From: Pelagibacterales bacterium SAG-MED28
GTDB lineage: Bacteria; Pseudomonadota; Alphaproteobacteria; Pelagibacterales; Pelagibacteraceae
Assembly: GCA_014653835.1 (NCBI GenBank)
Contig: JACWDY010000001.1
Span: 1 to 64,000, forward strand
Reading direction: 5' to 3'
DNA: 64,000 bases
The translations under genes and the position numbers were made by a program. Positions 44,614 through 53,382 of this stretch are shown here, piece by piece. Every line of letters begins with the position of its first letter. The stretch's first letter is position 1. Under the pieces are notes generated by a model. It was not told where the DNA came from and did not search any database. It saw nothing but the letters and a program-made list of their open reading frames with translations.

Positions 44614-45269
44614 TGGGTAAGGATATTGATATTAATTTTAAGATACAAGATTATATTAAAGACTTAAGTAAAAAACTTCATCCTGTTCAAAGTGAAATCA
44701 TTTCATACAATGAAAGTCTAGGTGACATTAAAAAAATGCAGATCGCCGTTTCTCAATGCTACTTTTTAGAATTAATAACAAAAATTTCAAAATCAAAAAA
44801 AATATTAGAAATTGGAACTTTTACTGGTTTAAGCACTCTCTCAATGGCTTTAGGATTACCTGAAGATGGCAGGATTATTGCTTTGGATAAAAATAGCGAA
44901 ACAAATATAAAAGCAAAAGAATTTTTTAAAAAAGCTGAACAAGATAAAAAGATTAAAACTATAATTAATCCAGCTTTAGATACACTAAATGAATTAAAAA
45001 AAGAAAATTCAATATTTGATATTATCTTTATTGATGCAGATAAAGAAAATTACAAAGATTATTACAATAGAAGTTTTGATTTACTCAAGAGAGGCGGTTT
45101 AATAATAATAGATAACGTTTTATGGCATGGTGAAGTTACTAATGAAAAAAATAATGAAAAATTTACTAATATAATGAGAAATTTTAACACCTTTGTTAAA
45201 AATGATGAAAGAGCAGAGCAAATTATTCTGCCACTAGGAGATGGGTTTACCATTTGTAATAAATTATAA
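44613..45269 (+). CDS. SAM-dependent O-methyltransferase, family 3 (CCoAOMT-like)
   Basis: ILEIGTFTGLSTLSMALGLPEDGRIIALDKN, DIIFIDADKENYKDYY. Confidence 0.88.
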   Translation: MGKDIDINFKIQDYIKDLSKKLHPVQSEIISYNESLGDIKKMQIAVSQCYFLELITKISKSKKILEIGTFTGLSTLSMALGLPEDGRIIALDKNSETNIKAKEFFKKAEQDKKIKTIINPALDTLNELKKENSIFDIIFIDADKENYKDYYNRSFDLLKRGGLIIIDNVLWHGEVTNEKNNEKFTNIMRNFNTFVKNDERAEQIILPLGDGFTICNKL

Positions 45270-46171
45270 TGTTTATTATTTTGGGTTTTTACAAATTTAA
45301 AAATTTAAAGTCCTTAAAAAGACAAAAAAAAAATCTTGAAAATCTTTTTTCTGAAAACGATATAAGAGGAACCCTTATTATTTCAAAAGAAGGTCTAAAT
45401 GGAACCCTATCTGGTAAATCAAAAAATATTTATAAAATTAGTAAGATAATAAAAAATTCATTTAAAATTAAAAATTTTGATAGTGAAAATTTATCAAAAA
45501 GTAAATTACAGCCATTTCACAAACCGAAGATTAAGATAAAAAAAGAAGTTGTGCCGATGGGTATTAAAATTAATCCAAATGATAAAAAAAACAACCATTT
45601 AGAACCATCTGAGTGGAATAATTTAATAAAAAATAAAAATACCCTTGTTCTTGATGCTAGAAAACCTTTTGAATATGAAATTGGAAGTTTTAAAAGTGCT
45701 GTCAATCCAAAAGTAAAAAACTTTAGAGAATTTCCTAAATATTTAAGTAAATTGGGTAAAAACAAAACTGTTGCAATGTTTTGCACTGGTGGAATTAGAT
45801 GTGAAAAAGCTTCTATTTATCTTAAGCAGAGAGGTTTTAAAAATGTTTTTCAACTTAAAGGGGGAATCTTGAATTATCTAAAGAAAATAAAAAAAGATGA
45901 AAGTAAGTGGAATGGTGAGTGTTTTGTTTTTGATAATAGAGTTTCGCTTAAACACAATTTACAAGAGGGGTCCTACATAGTTTGTAGTGGTTGTAGAATC
46001 CCAATTTCGAATAAACAGAAAAGATCAAAAAAGTATGAAGAAGGAGTTTCTTGTCCAAGATGTTATGACACATTAACAAAGTCACAAGTAAACAGATTTA
46101 GGATGAGGCAAAAGCAAATTCTTCTTGCTAAAAAAGCTGGAAAAAAGCATAAGTTCCAAAAAGAATATTAA
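45269..46171 (+). CDS. trhO: tRNA uridine-5-hydroxylase TrhO (YceA, rhodanese domain)
   Basis: MFCTGGIRCEKASIYLKQRGFKNVFQLKGGILNY rhodanese active site. Confidence 0.92.
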   Translation: MFIILGFYKFKNLKSLKRQKKNLENLFSENDIRGTLIISKEGLNGTLSGKSKNIYKISKIIKNSFKIKNFDSENLSKSKLQPFHKPKIKIKKEVVPMGIKINPNDKKNNHLEPSEWNNLIKNKNTLVLDARKPFEYEIGSFKSAVNPKVKNFREFPKYLSKLGKNKTVAMFCTGGIRCEKASIYLKQRGFKNVFQLKGGILNYLKKIKKDESKWNGECFVFDNRVSLKHNLQEGSYIVCSGCRIPISNKQKRSKKYEEGVSCPRCYDTLTKSQVNRFRMRQKQILLAKKAGKKHKFQKEY

Positions 46172-46180
46172 AATTATTAA

Positions 46181-47542
46181 ATGAATTTAACTAAAGATCC
46201 AATTTGGTCTCTTCTTAAAAAAGTAACAATACCAGCTAGTACAGGTTCACTTTTTATGACCTTCTATAATCTAGTAGATAGTTTTTTTGCAGGTAAAATT
46301 TCACCTGAAGCTTTAGCAGCTGTTGCCAAATCTTGGCCTATTACTTTCATTGCTCTAGCTATATCAATCGGTATTCAGGCTGGTACTCAGGCTTTAATAA
46401 GTAACTCTATAGGTGCTAAAGAAAATAAAACTGCATCATTATATGTTGCTCAATCTATTATATTTGCAATTATAACCTCTTTTTTCGTTACCTCATTTGG
46501 CTTAAACTTTTCGGATGAATTATTGAAAATAATGGGTTCCACTCAGGAAAGCATTATTTTAACTAGAGAATATTTAGATATAATATTTTATGGTTCAATA
46601 ATTATTCTTGTTCAACTTTCTCTGAATGGGACTTTATCTGCTCAAGGCGATACAAAAAGTTACAGAAATATATTAATATTTTCTTTTTTCATAAACATTT
46701 TTTTAAACCCTCTATTTATTTTTGGATATGGAATTATTCCCGGATTCGGTATAGCTGGATTAGCTATATCAACTTTAATTGCTCAATCCTTAGGAGTTTT
46801 TTATTTACTTTACAAAGTCTATTGCTGTGAATTAAAAAAATTTTTGTATTTTAAGTGTTTTATTCCAAAATTGGGTTTATTACTAAATATTTTAAAACAA
46901 TCAGTTCCCATCATGTTCACTATGCTCATGATAATGTTTGGAGTGTTTAATATTTTTTACTTCGTAGGACAATTTGGTGAATTAGCAACAGCTGGATATG
47001 GAACTGCTGTAAGGATAGAACAAGTATTATTGTTACCAGTAATTGGTTTAAATACAGCTGTATTGTCTATAGCAGGTCAAAACTTTGGAGCTAAATTTTA
47101 TAATCGTATTAAGGAAGTGTATTTTAAAGCGTTGGTGTTTGGTTCTGGTTTCATGATTTTTGCAGGAATAATTATTTATTTGTCCTCGAATTTAGTCATC
47201 TCCCTTTTTACTGATAATTTGGAGGTAATAAATAGTGGAGCTCTTTACTTGCAAGTTGCAGCTTTAATTGGACCTATTTATCCGGTTTTTTTTATAACTT
47301 CTGCTTTATTTCAATCCTTAAAATTACCAATCTTGAGCTTGTATATGACTATCTTAAGGTTAACCTTAATTCCTTTTTCATCACTATGGTATGTTATCAA
47401 TATTAGGGGAGGCGAATACCAAGATATTTTTTACACAATAATGGTTACTAATTGGTTAATGGGTTTTGTTGTTTTAGCGTTTGTGCCATTTTTCTTAAGA
47501 AAGAAATTGAGCATGAGTTTAAAAAAATTATTTGTATTTTAA
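46181..47542 (+). CDS. MATE-family efflux transporter
   Basis: 12-TM-like protein with MatE motifs (PASTGSLFMTFYNLVDSFFAG). Confidence 0.92.
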   Translation: MNLTKDPIWSLLKKVTIPASTGSLFMTFYNLVDSFFAGKISPEALAAVAKSWPITFIALAISIGIQAGTQALISNSIGAKENKTASLYVAQSIIFAIITSFFVTSFGLNFSDELLKIMGSTQESIILTREYLDIIFYGSIIILVQLSLNGTLSAQGDTKSYRNILIFSFFINIFLNPLFIFGYGIIPGFGIAGLAISTLIAQSLGVFYLLYKVYCCELKKFLYFKCFIPKLGLLLNILKQSVPIMFTMLMIMFGVFNIFYFVGQFGELATAGYGTAVRIEQVLLLPVIGLNTAVLSIAGQNFGAKFYNRIKEVYFKALVFGSGFMIFAGIIIYLSSNLVISLFTDNLEVINSGALYLQVAALIGPIYPVFFITSALFQSLKLPILSLYMTILRLTLIPFSSLWYVINIRGGEYQDIFYTIMVTNWLMGFVVLAFVPFFLRKKLSMSLKKLFVF

Positions 47543-48262
47543 TTTATTTTCTAGCTTTCTTACAAAATAAGATACAAATAATATTAAGACTAAGTATTCC
47601 AATATTAAAAAAGTATAAATTTCCAAGGGCCTATATGTTGTTGTTACAAGCTCGTTAGCTTTTCGGGTCAAATCAGCGATACCTATAATTGAAACTAATG
47701 AAGACATCTTTAATACATAAACAAATTGATTTCCCATAGCCGGTAAGACAACTTTTATGGCTTGAGGCAAAATAACAAATCTCATTTTTCTCCAAAAATT
47801 CATTCCAAGGGACTCCGATACTTCATGTTGACCTTTATGTATCGAATTAATTCCTGCTCTAAATATTTCAGCTTGGAAAGCACTTTCACTTATAGTTAAA
47901 GCTATTATACCTGATACAAAAGGGGAGAAACTAATACCTAGCATAATTGGAAGACCGTAATAAATCCAAAGTATTAATACTAATAATGGAATTGCCCTTA
48001 TAATTTCTACGTATCCAATATTGAAGTAACTCAGAAATTTATTATTTGATAGAGAAGGTAATGCAACAATTAGTCCTATGATCATTGCTAAAATTATTGA
48101 AATGACCGAAATATAAATTGTTGTTGTAATTCCACTTATTAAAAATTTTATATTAGTTAATCCCTCAACATTATCTGGACTAAGTATATACCAACCCCAT
48201 TCGTAATTTGAACTACATCCTTGTAGTAAAAATAGAATAGCGATAAATTTAAAAAACTTCAC
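47528..48262 (-). CDS. Amino-acid-type ABC transporter permease (HisM/GlnP family)
   Basis: GITTTIYISVISIILAMIIGLIVAL, EIIRAIPLLVLILWIYYGLP, ESLGMNFWRKMRFVILPQAIKVVLPAMGNQFV. Confidence 0.92.
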   Translation of the reverse strand: MKFFKFIAILFLLQGCSSNYEWGWYILSPDNVEGLTNIKFLISGITTTIYISVISIILAMIIGLIVALPSLSNNKFLSYFNIGYVEIIRAIPLLVLILWIYYGLPIMLGISFSPFVSGIIALTISESAFQAEIFRAGINSIHKGQHEVSESLGMNFWRKMRFVILPQAIKVVLPAMGNQFVYVLKMSSLVSIIGIADLTRKANELVTTTYRPLEIYTFLILEYLVLILFVSYFVRKLENKLKYK

Positions 48263-48303
48263 TAACTAACTATATTTGTTAATGAAAGGTATTGAAACTT
48301 AAA

Positions 48304-49074
48304 TTATAAGCTTTTTAGATTGTACTTTGCTAATAATTTCTTAAAAAATCCTGATGATTGTTTGTCTTGAATCCAATTGCTTACATAATCATTCCAAACT
48401 TTATCTCCTTTTGGAACCATCATAGCTAAAAATGCTGGATTTTTTCCTCCATCAGGAACTATGGCTAATTGAGGATATTTAATAACTAGTTTGTTTGCTT
48501 CTGTTGAACTTGTGATATTTCCATCAGCTCTTCCTGCCAAAACTTCTTGAAAATCTCTTGCAGGTGCCTCAACTGATTGAAGCTTTGATTTTGGAAAAAA
48601 TTCTTTTGCTTTTTCTTCTTGAGATGTTCCTAATGTTGTTGCTATTATAACACCATTTTTATTAAGAGAGTCCCATGTAGAAAACTTTTTTAAATTCTTT
48701 TTTAAAACAATTGGTACTGTCGCATATTTGTAATATGTTGCAGTAAAACCAGCTACCTTAGCTCTACTTGGAGTTTTAGTTACGCTTGTTGATATATCGT
48801 ACCTATCAGCTGTTATCCCTGCAACAATGGTTTTCCATTCAGCTGGTACAAATTTTACTTTAACTCCTAAATCTTTAGCTAACTCACTCATTACATCAAT
48901 ATCAAATCCTTTATACTTATTAGTTGCCGGGTCTTTCATTGACATTGGATCCCAGTCACCTGTTGTTCCAACTCTTAGTTCACCGTTTTTTTTGATTGCA
49001 TCTAATTTAGATGCTGCGTGAGCAGACGCTGCAAATAATGTTATGGCTAATATTGCTAAGATTTTTTTAATCAT
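48304..49074 (-). CDS. Periplasmic substrate-binding protein, solute-binding family 3 (PheC/PAAT-like)
   Basis: Signal peptide ending [44 protein letters not shown]. Confidence 0.9.
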   Translation of the reverse strand: MIKKILAILAITLFAASAHAASKLDAIKKNGELRVGTTGDWDPMSMKDPATNKYKGFDIDVMSELAKDLGVKVKFVPAEWKTIVAGITADRYDISTSVTKTPSRAKVAGFTATYYKYATVPIVLKKNLKKFSTWDSLNKNGVIIATTLGTSQEEKAKEFFPKSKLQSVEAPARDFQEVLAGRADGNITSSTEANKLVIKYPQLAIVPDGGKNPAFLAMMVPKGDKVWNDYVSNWIQDKQSSGFFKKLLAKYNLKSL

Positions 49075-49148
49075 TTATCTTTTTAACTAATCACTGTTCT
49101 TGTTACGAATTGCAATTTGACCCAGTTAATTGTCTAAAATTAAAAGGG

Positions 49149-49193
49149 TTGACTAAACAGTGTTTTATCGCCTATAAAGAACAAAATAAGAAC
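49149..49193 (+). promoter_or_regulatory. umuDC promoter (TTGACT-N18-TATAAA) with alphaproteobacterial-type SOS box GAAC-N7-GAAC at 49179-49193
   Basis: Read directly: TTGACTAAACAGTGTTTTATCGCCTATAAAGAACAAAATAAGAAC; umuD ATG at 49198. Confidence 0.7.
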
Positions 49194-49197
49194 ATTT

Positions 49198-49590
49198 ATG
49201 AAGTTAACAATACCATTTTATTTACACAAAGTAGGGGCTGGTTTCCCATCTCCGGCAACTGATTATATTGAAGACGATATAGATTTAAACTCACATTTAA
49301 TAACAAATGCTCCAGCTACATTTATTATAAGAGTCCAGGGGAAATCTATGACCAATGTCAGTATATATGATGGAGATCTATTGATAGTAGATAAAAGTTT
49401 GAATCCAAAAAATTTTTCAACAGTTATAGCAAATGTTAATGAAGAACTAGTAGTAAAAACTTTAATTAAGAGCAAAGAAGCTAATTACTTAACATCAGGA
49501 TCTAAAAATACATCAGACAGAATTAATTTAACAGACAATCCAGAAATAATAATTTGGGGGGTAGTGACATATGTCATTCACAAGCAATAA
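49198..49590 (+). CDS. umuD: UmuD-like S24 family translesion polymerase accessory protein
   Basis: [18 protein letters not shown] cleavage region, VQGKSMT Ser motif, VVKTL Lys motif; umuC follows. Confidence 0.93.
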   Translation: MKLTIPFYLHKVGAGFPSPATDYIEDDIDLNSHLITNAPATFIIRVQGKSMTNVSIYDGDLLIVDKSLNPKNFSTVIANVNEELVVKTLIKSKEANYLTSGSKNTSDRINLTDNPEIIIWGVVTYVIHKQ

Positions 49591-50848
49591 TAAGAAAAAA
49601 ATTGCTTTAATTGATTGTAACTCATTTTATGTTTCATGTGAGAGGCTGTTCAATCCAAAGATTAAAAATGTACCTGTTGTGGTGTTATCAAATAATGACG
49701 GCTGCGTAATATCAAGATCTACAGAAGCAAAAAAACTTGGAATTAAAATGGGAGAGCCTTATTTTAAAGTTAAAGAATTAGTTAAAAAAAATAATGTCCA
49801 AATATTTTCATCAAATTATTCACTGTACGGAGATCTCTCAAGAAGAGTGATGAAAGTTTTAAAAGGATTTTCAGATAAAATTGAAATCTATTCGATAGAC
49901 GAAGCATTTATAGATTTGTCACACATTAAAGATGAAAATATTGAGGATTATGGAAAAAGAATAAGAGAAAGAGTTCTTAAGTGGACAGGAATTCCAACAA
50001 GTGTCGGCATTTCATGCACTAAAACTTTAAGCAAGGTCGCAAATCATGTGGCAAAAAAAAATAAGACTGGAGTTATTTTTCTAAAAGACAATATAGATGA
50101 TGTGCTAAAAAATTTTGATATTTCAGATATATGGGGAGTAGGCCGCCAGCTATCCAAACTTTATATAAAAAATGGAATTAATAATGCACACAAATTGAAG
50201 AATATTTCAAACAGTTGGGTAAAAAAAAGTACCAATGTATTGGGAGCTAAAACAGTAATGGAATTAAGAGGCATTCCTTGTATTAATTTAGAAACAGAAG
50301 AAACAAAAAGAAAAAGTTGTTGTGTATCGAGATCTTTTGGAAGAAAAGTTGAGAGTTTAGATAAATTAAAAGAGTCGATTACTACCCACTGTTTAAATGC
50401 AGCTGAAAAAATTAGAAATGATAATCAAACAACTAGATCTATAACTGTATTTATTAGAACAAGTCCATTTGATAAAAATAGAAAATATTATTCAAATTCG
50501 CTAACTATAGATTTGCCTGTTGCAACAAATAACAGTTTGGAATTAGTTAAAGTGGCTATAGAAGGGTTAAAAAAAATATACAAATATGGATATTTTTATC
50601 AAAAGGCCGGTGTAATTTTATCTAAGTTGAGTGAAGCTGGTGAAAAAAATTTAAATTTATTAACACCAATTTTAGAAAATAAGTCACAAACATTAATGAA
50701 AGCAATAGATGTGACAAATGCCAAGTACGGTAGAAACGTAATTAGCGTGGCTCAAGCTGGAATAAATAATAGTTGGAAAATGAGAAGAGAACACTCTTCA
50801 AAAATTGATACGGCTTCATTTGACTCTTTACCAAAAATTAGTGTATAA
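49571..50848 (+). CDS. umuC: DNA polymerase V catalytic subunit UmuC (Y-family)
   Basis: [50 protein letters not shown]. Confidence 0.97.
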   Translation: MSFTSNNKKKIALIDCNSFYVSCERLFNPKIKNVPVVVLSNNDGCVISRSTEAKKLGIKMGEPYFKVKELVKKNNVQIFSSNYSLYGDLSRRVMKVLKGFSDKIEIYSIDEAFIDLSHIKDENIEDYGKRIRERVLKWTGIPTSVGISCTKTLSKVANHVAKKNKTGVIFLKDNIDDVLKNFDISDIWGVGRQLSKLYIKNGINNAHKLKNISNSWVKKSTNVLGAKTVMELRGIPCINLETEETKRKSCCVSRSFGRKVESLDKLKESITTHCLNAAEKIRNDNQTTRSITVFIRTSPFDKNRKYYSNSLTIDLPVATNNSLELVKVAIEGLKKIYKYGYFYQKAGVILSKLSEAGEKNLNLLTPILENKSQTLMKAIDVTNAKYGRNVISVAQAGINNSWKMRREHSSKIDTASFDSLPKISV

Positions 50849-50856
50849 AAAATAAA

Positions 50857-50919
50857 ACGGGGTGTCTAAAAGACTGAGATTATACCCGAAGAACCTGACC
50901 GGTAATTCAGTAAGGGAAA
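50857..50919 (+). ncRNA. TPP (thi-box) riboswitch aptamer, compact
   Basis: GGGGTGTCTAAAAGACTGAGATTATACCCGAAGAACCTGACCGGTAATTCAGTAAGGGAA matches the thi-box pattern GGGGUG..CUGAGA..ACCC..GAACCUGA..UAAU..GGGAA. Confidence 0.93.
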
Positions 50920-50920
50920 T

Positions 50921-52372
50921 ATGGAAAAAACATACTTATCAATACAGTCATCTTTAACCGTAATCATTCTTGTCGGTATATTCTTTATATTACTTGGATA
51001 TTTAAACTCGAAAAAATTCGTTAATAATAACAATTATATAGTTGGAGATAGAGACGAAAATACCTTTTCATTAACAGCTAGCTTGACAGCTTCAGCTTTA
51101 GGAGCTTGGATTTTGTTTGGACCTGCTTCTGCTGCCACATGGGGAGGTATCGGAGCTGTAATTGGCTATGCTTTAGGAACAGCGGCACCCATGCTCTTTT
51201 TATACAATTTTGGGCCCAAAATAAGAAAAGAATTTCCAAACGGTCTAACATTAACTGAATTTATAAAAAAGAGATTTGGCGCAGGCATACTTAGGATTTG
51301 TTTATTTTTAATACTTTTTTATTTAACGATATTTTTAATAGCAGAGGTCACAGCCATAGCAGCTCTTTTAAAATACACCTCTCAGGTTCCTTTATGGATT
51401 ACTGCAGCAATAACTTTGATTATTTGCTTATTATATATTTTAAGAGGTGGTTTTAAACTTTCAATTATAACAGATAAATATCAATTTAGTTTTATAGTAG
51501 TAGTTATTTTGTCATCACTTTTTTTAGTATTTGGAAAAATAGATTCACCAAGCTTTGAAATAATCAAACAAAATTCACCTAATTTAATTGATAAAAAATA
51601 TTTACCAAATTATACAGCTGGATTAACTTTTTTTATTGCAGTAGCAGCAACAAATTTGTTTCATCAAGGTAATTGGCAAAGAGTATTTTCAGCTAAAAAT
51701 AATAGGATACTTAAATCTAGTTTAATTTATTCTTCACTAATTACTTTTATAATTGTTTATTGGATGGGGTATACTGGCTTATTATCTTTATCTTTGAATT
51801 CAAAAGTAATACCGGATCTAGCATTCTTTGATTTACTATTAGATAAAAAAAATTCAGCAGTAGTAATTGCTTTATTAATTTTAGCAATGTCTTTAACTTT
51901 AAGTACTATAGATACATTAATTAACGCTATTTCTAGTTTAATTATTATTGATGGTAAATTTGTAAATAAATCTTTGAAAGGTAAAGAAGTAAAAAATAAA
52001 GCAAATATAATAATACTTTTACTTTCTGTTCTAGTTTTTATATTAGCTTCAAAAGGTTTTAGTATACTGTATTTATTCCTATTAGCAGATCTATTATGTT
52101 GTGCAGCTGTTATTACAATTTTTTATGGTTTTTTTAATAAAAAGATTAATACGAAATTAGCTTCTTATACAATATTTATTGGATTGTTTTCTGGATTATT
52201 ATTTTTTCCAAGTCAAAATTTTCAATCTAGTATTTTAGTAGGCAATCTTATATCTTTAGAATATTTTACTCCTTTAATAACTTCAAATTTACTTTTCTTT
52301 TCATTTGCAATTTCAATAATTATCCCACTTATAATTATTTCAATTTATTCTTTACGTAATTCATTCAAGTAA
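50921..52372 (+). CDS. thiV: Na+/solute symporter (SSSF) under a TPP riboswitch; ThiV-like, putative thiamin-pyrimidine (HMP) transporter
   Basis: SSS-family TM protein (SLTASALGAWILFGPASAATWGGIGAVIGYALGTAAPM) immediately downstream of a TPP aptamer. Confidence 0.82.
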   Translation: MEKTYLSIQSSLTVIILVGIFFILLGYLNSKKFVNNNNYIVGDRDENTFSLTASLTASALGAWILFGPASAATWGGIGAVIGYALGTAAPMLFLYNFGPKIRKEFPNGLTLTEFIKKRFGAGILRICLFLILFYLTIFLIAEVTAIAALLKYTSQVPLWITAAITLIICLLYILRGGFKLSIITDKYQFSFIVVVILSSLFLVFGKIDSPSFEIIKQNSPNLIDKKYLPNYTAGLTFFIAVAATNLFHQGNWQRVFSAKNNRILKSSLIYSSLITFIIVYWMGYTGLLSLSLNSKVIPDLAFFDLLLDKKNSAVVIALLILAMSLTLSTIDTLINAISSLIIIDGKFVNKSLKGKEVKNKANIIILLLSVLVFILASKGFSILYLFLLADLLCCAAVITIFYGFFNKKINTKLASYTIFIGLFSGLLFFPSQNFQSSILVGNLISLEYFTPLITSNLLFFSFAISIIIPLIIISIYSLRNSFK

Positions 52373-53217
52373 ATTATCACTGCAATCCAAATAAAAACAA
52401 ATGCTATTAGTTCGTCTAATATCAATGGTTCGCTAAAATAATATAAACCTAAGAGAAATTGAGCTGTCGGAGTAAGAAAAAAAATCATACTTGCTGGACC
52501 TATACCTATTAGTCCAAATCCTTTTGTGTACCAAAAAAGAGGGATTAAAGTCATAAGGCCGGCCCAGAATAAATAAAATGATAGAACTGGTTCATTTAAA
52601 GAAAAAACATTTAAATTATTTTGGACTAAAAAAACAAATAATAATAGAGCAATAGGAGTAAGTATTAAAGTTTCTATCAGCAATCCTATATCAGAGGATA
52701 CTTTGACTTTTTTCCTTATTAATCCATACAAACTAAATGTAAGAGCAACCGTGATTCCTATCCATGGTATTTGACCAAGTTTAATTAAAAAATAAAGTAA
52801 AGCTAAAATAACTAAGCAAACCGAAATAATTTTGTTTCTATTATATTTTTCATTTAAAAAAATTATTCCAAGAAATACGCTCAATATTGGAAAAATGTAA
52901 TAACCTAATGCTGGGTCTAATAAATTGTTAGTTTTAACTGCGTAAAGCCATGTAAACCAGTTTAGAGAAACAAGTAGTCCAGTTATAAGTAAAATCAGTA
53001 TATTTATTTTTCTTTTGATTACATTTTTAAATTCGCTCCATTTCGAATAATAAGACGTAGTAATTAATAATAGTAAGGCAGTCCAAATAGTTCTGTGAAT
53101 GGTTAATTCTATAGGAGAAGCAAAAGATACAAATTTAAAATAAATTACCCCAATAACTCCCCACCATACGGATGCGCCAACCGTGAATGAAATACCTTTA
53201 AATAAATTTTTCTTCAT
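52345..53217 (-). CDS. rarD: RarD/EamA-family transporter
   Basis: GASVWWGVIGVIYFKFVSFASPIELTIHRTIWTALLLL. Confidence 0.9.
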   Translation of the reverse strand: MKKNLFKGISFTVGASVWWGVIGVIYFKFVSFASPIELTIHRTIWTALLLLITTSYYSKWSEFKNVIKRKINILILLITGLLVSLNWFTWLYAVKTNNLLDPALGYYIFPILSVFLGIIFLNEKYNRNKIISVCLVILALLYFLIKLGQIPWIGITVALTFSLYGLIRKKVKVSSDIGLLIETLILTPIALLLFVFLVQNNLNVFSLNEPVLSFYLFWAGLMTLIPLFWYTKGFGLIGIGPASMIFFLTPTAQFLLGLYYFSEPLILDELIAFVFIWIAVIIYLNELRKE

Positions 53218-53242
53218 TTGACCATTTTTTTGATTGATTTAT

Positions 53243-53278
53243 AAGGTAATTAATTAATAATTAGTACTAAATTACCTT
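53243..53278. repeat. 9-bp perfect inverted repeat AAGGTAATT...AATTACCTT between rarD and tRNA-Ser
   Basis: AAGGTAATT 53243-53251 and AATTACCTT 53270-53278. Confidence 0.6.
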
Positions 53279-53286
53279 GGAAAAAA

Positions 53287-53378
53287 GGAAGAGTGGGTGA
53301 GCGGTTTAAACCAGTTGGTTGCTAACTAACCGTACGAGTAACATCGTACCGAGAGTTCGAATCTCTCCTCTTCCGCCA
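53287..53378 (+). tRNA. tRNA-Ser (GCT), CCA encoded
   Basis: Acceptor GGAAGAG/CTCTTCC, anticodon loop ttGCTaa, long variable arm, AGTTCGAATCT, CCA. Confidence 0.95.
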
Positions 53379-53382
53379 ATGT

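Noticed and set aside
47452-47658. Plus-strand 68-aa ORF at the MATE 3' end
   Set aside because: Alternate frame of the MATE C-terminus running antisense into the permease gene; no homology recognised.
49096-49110. TGTTCTTGTTACG as a second SOS half-site upstream of the binding-protein gene
   Set aside because: GTTC is present but there is no second GTTC seven bases later, unlike the box at 49179.
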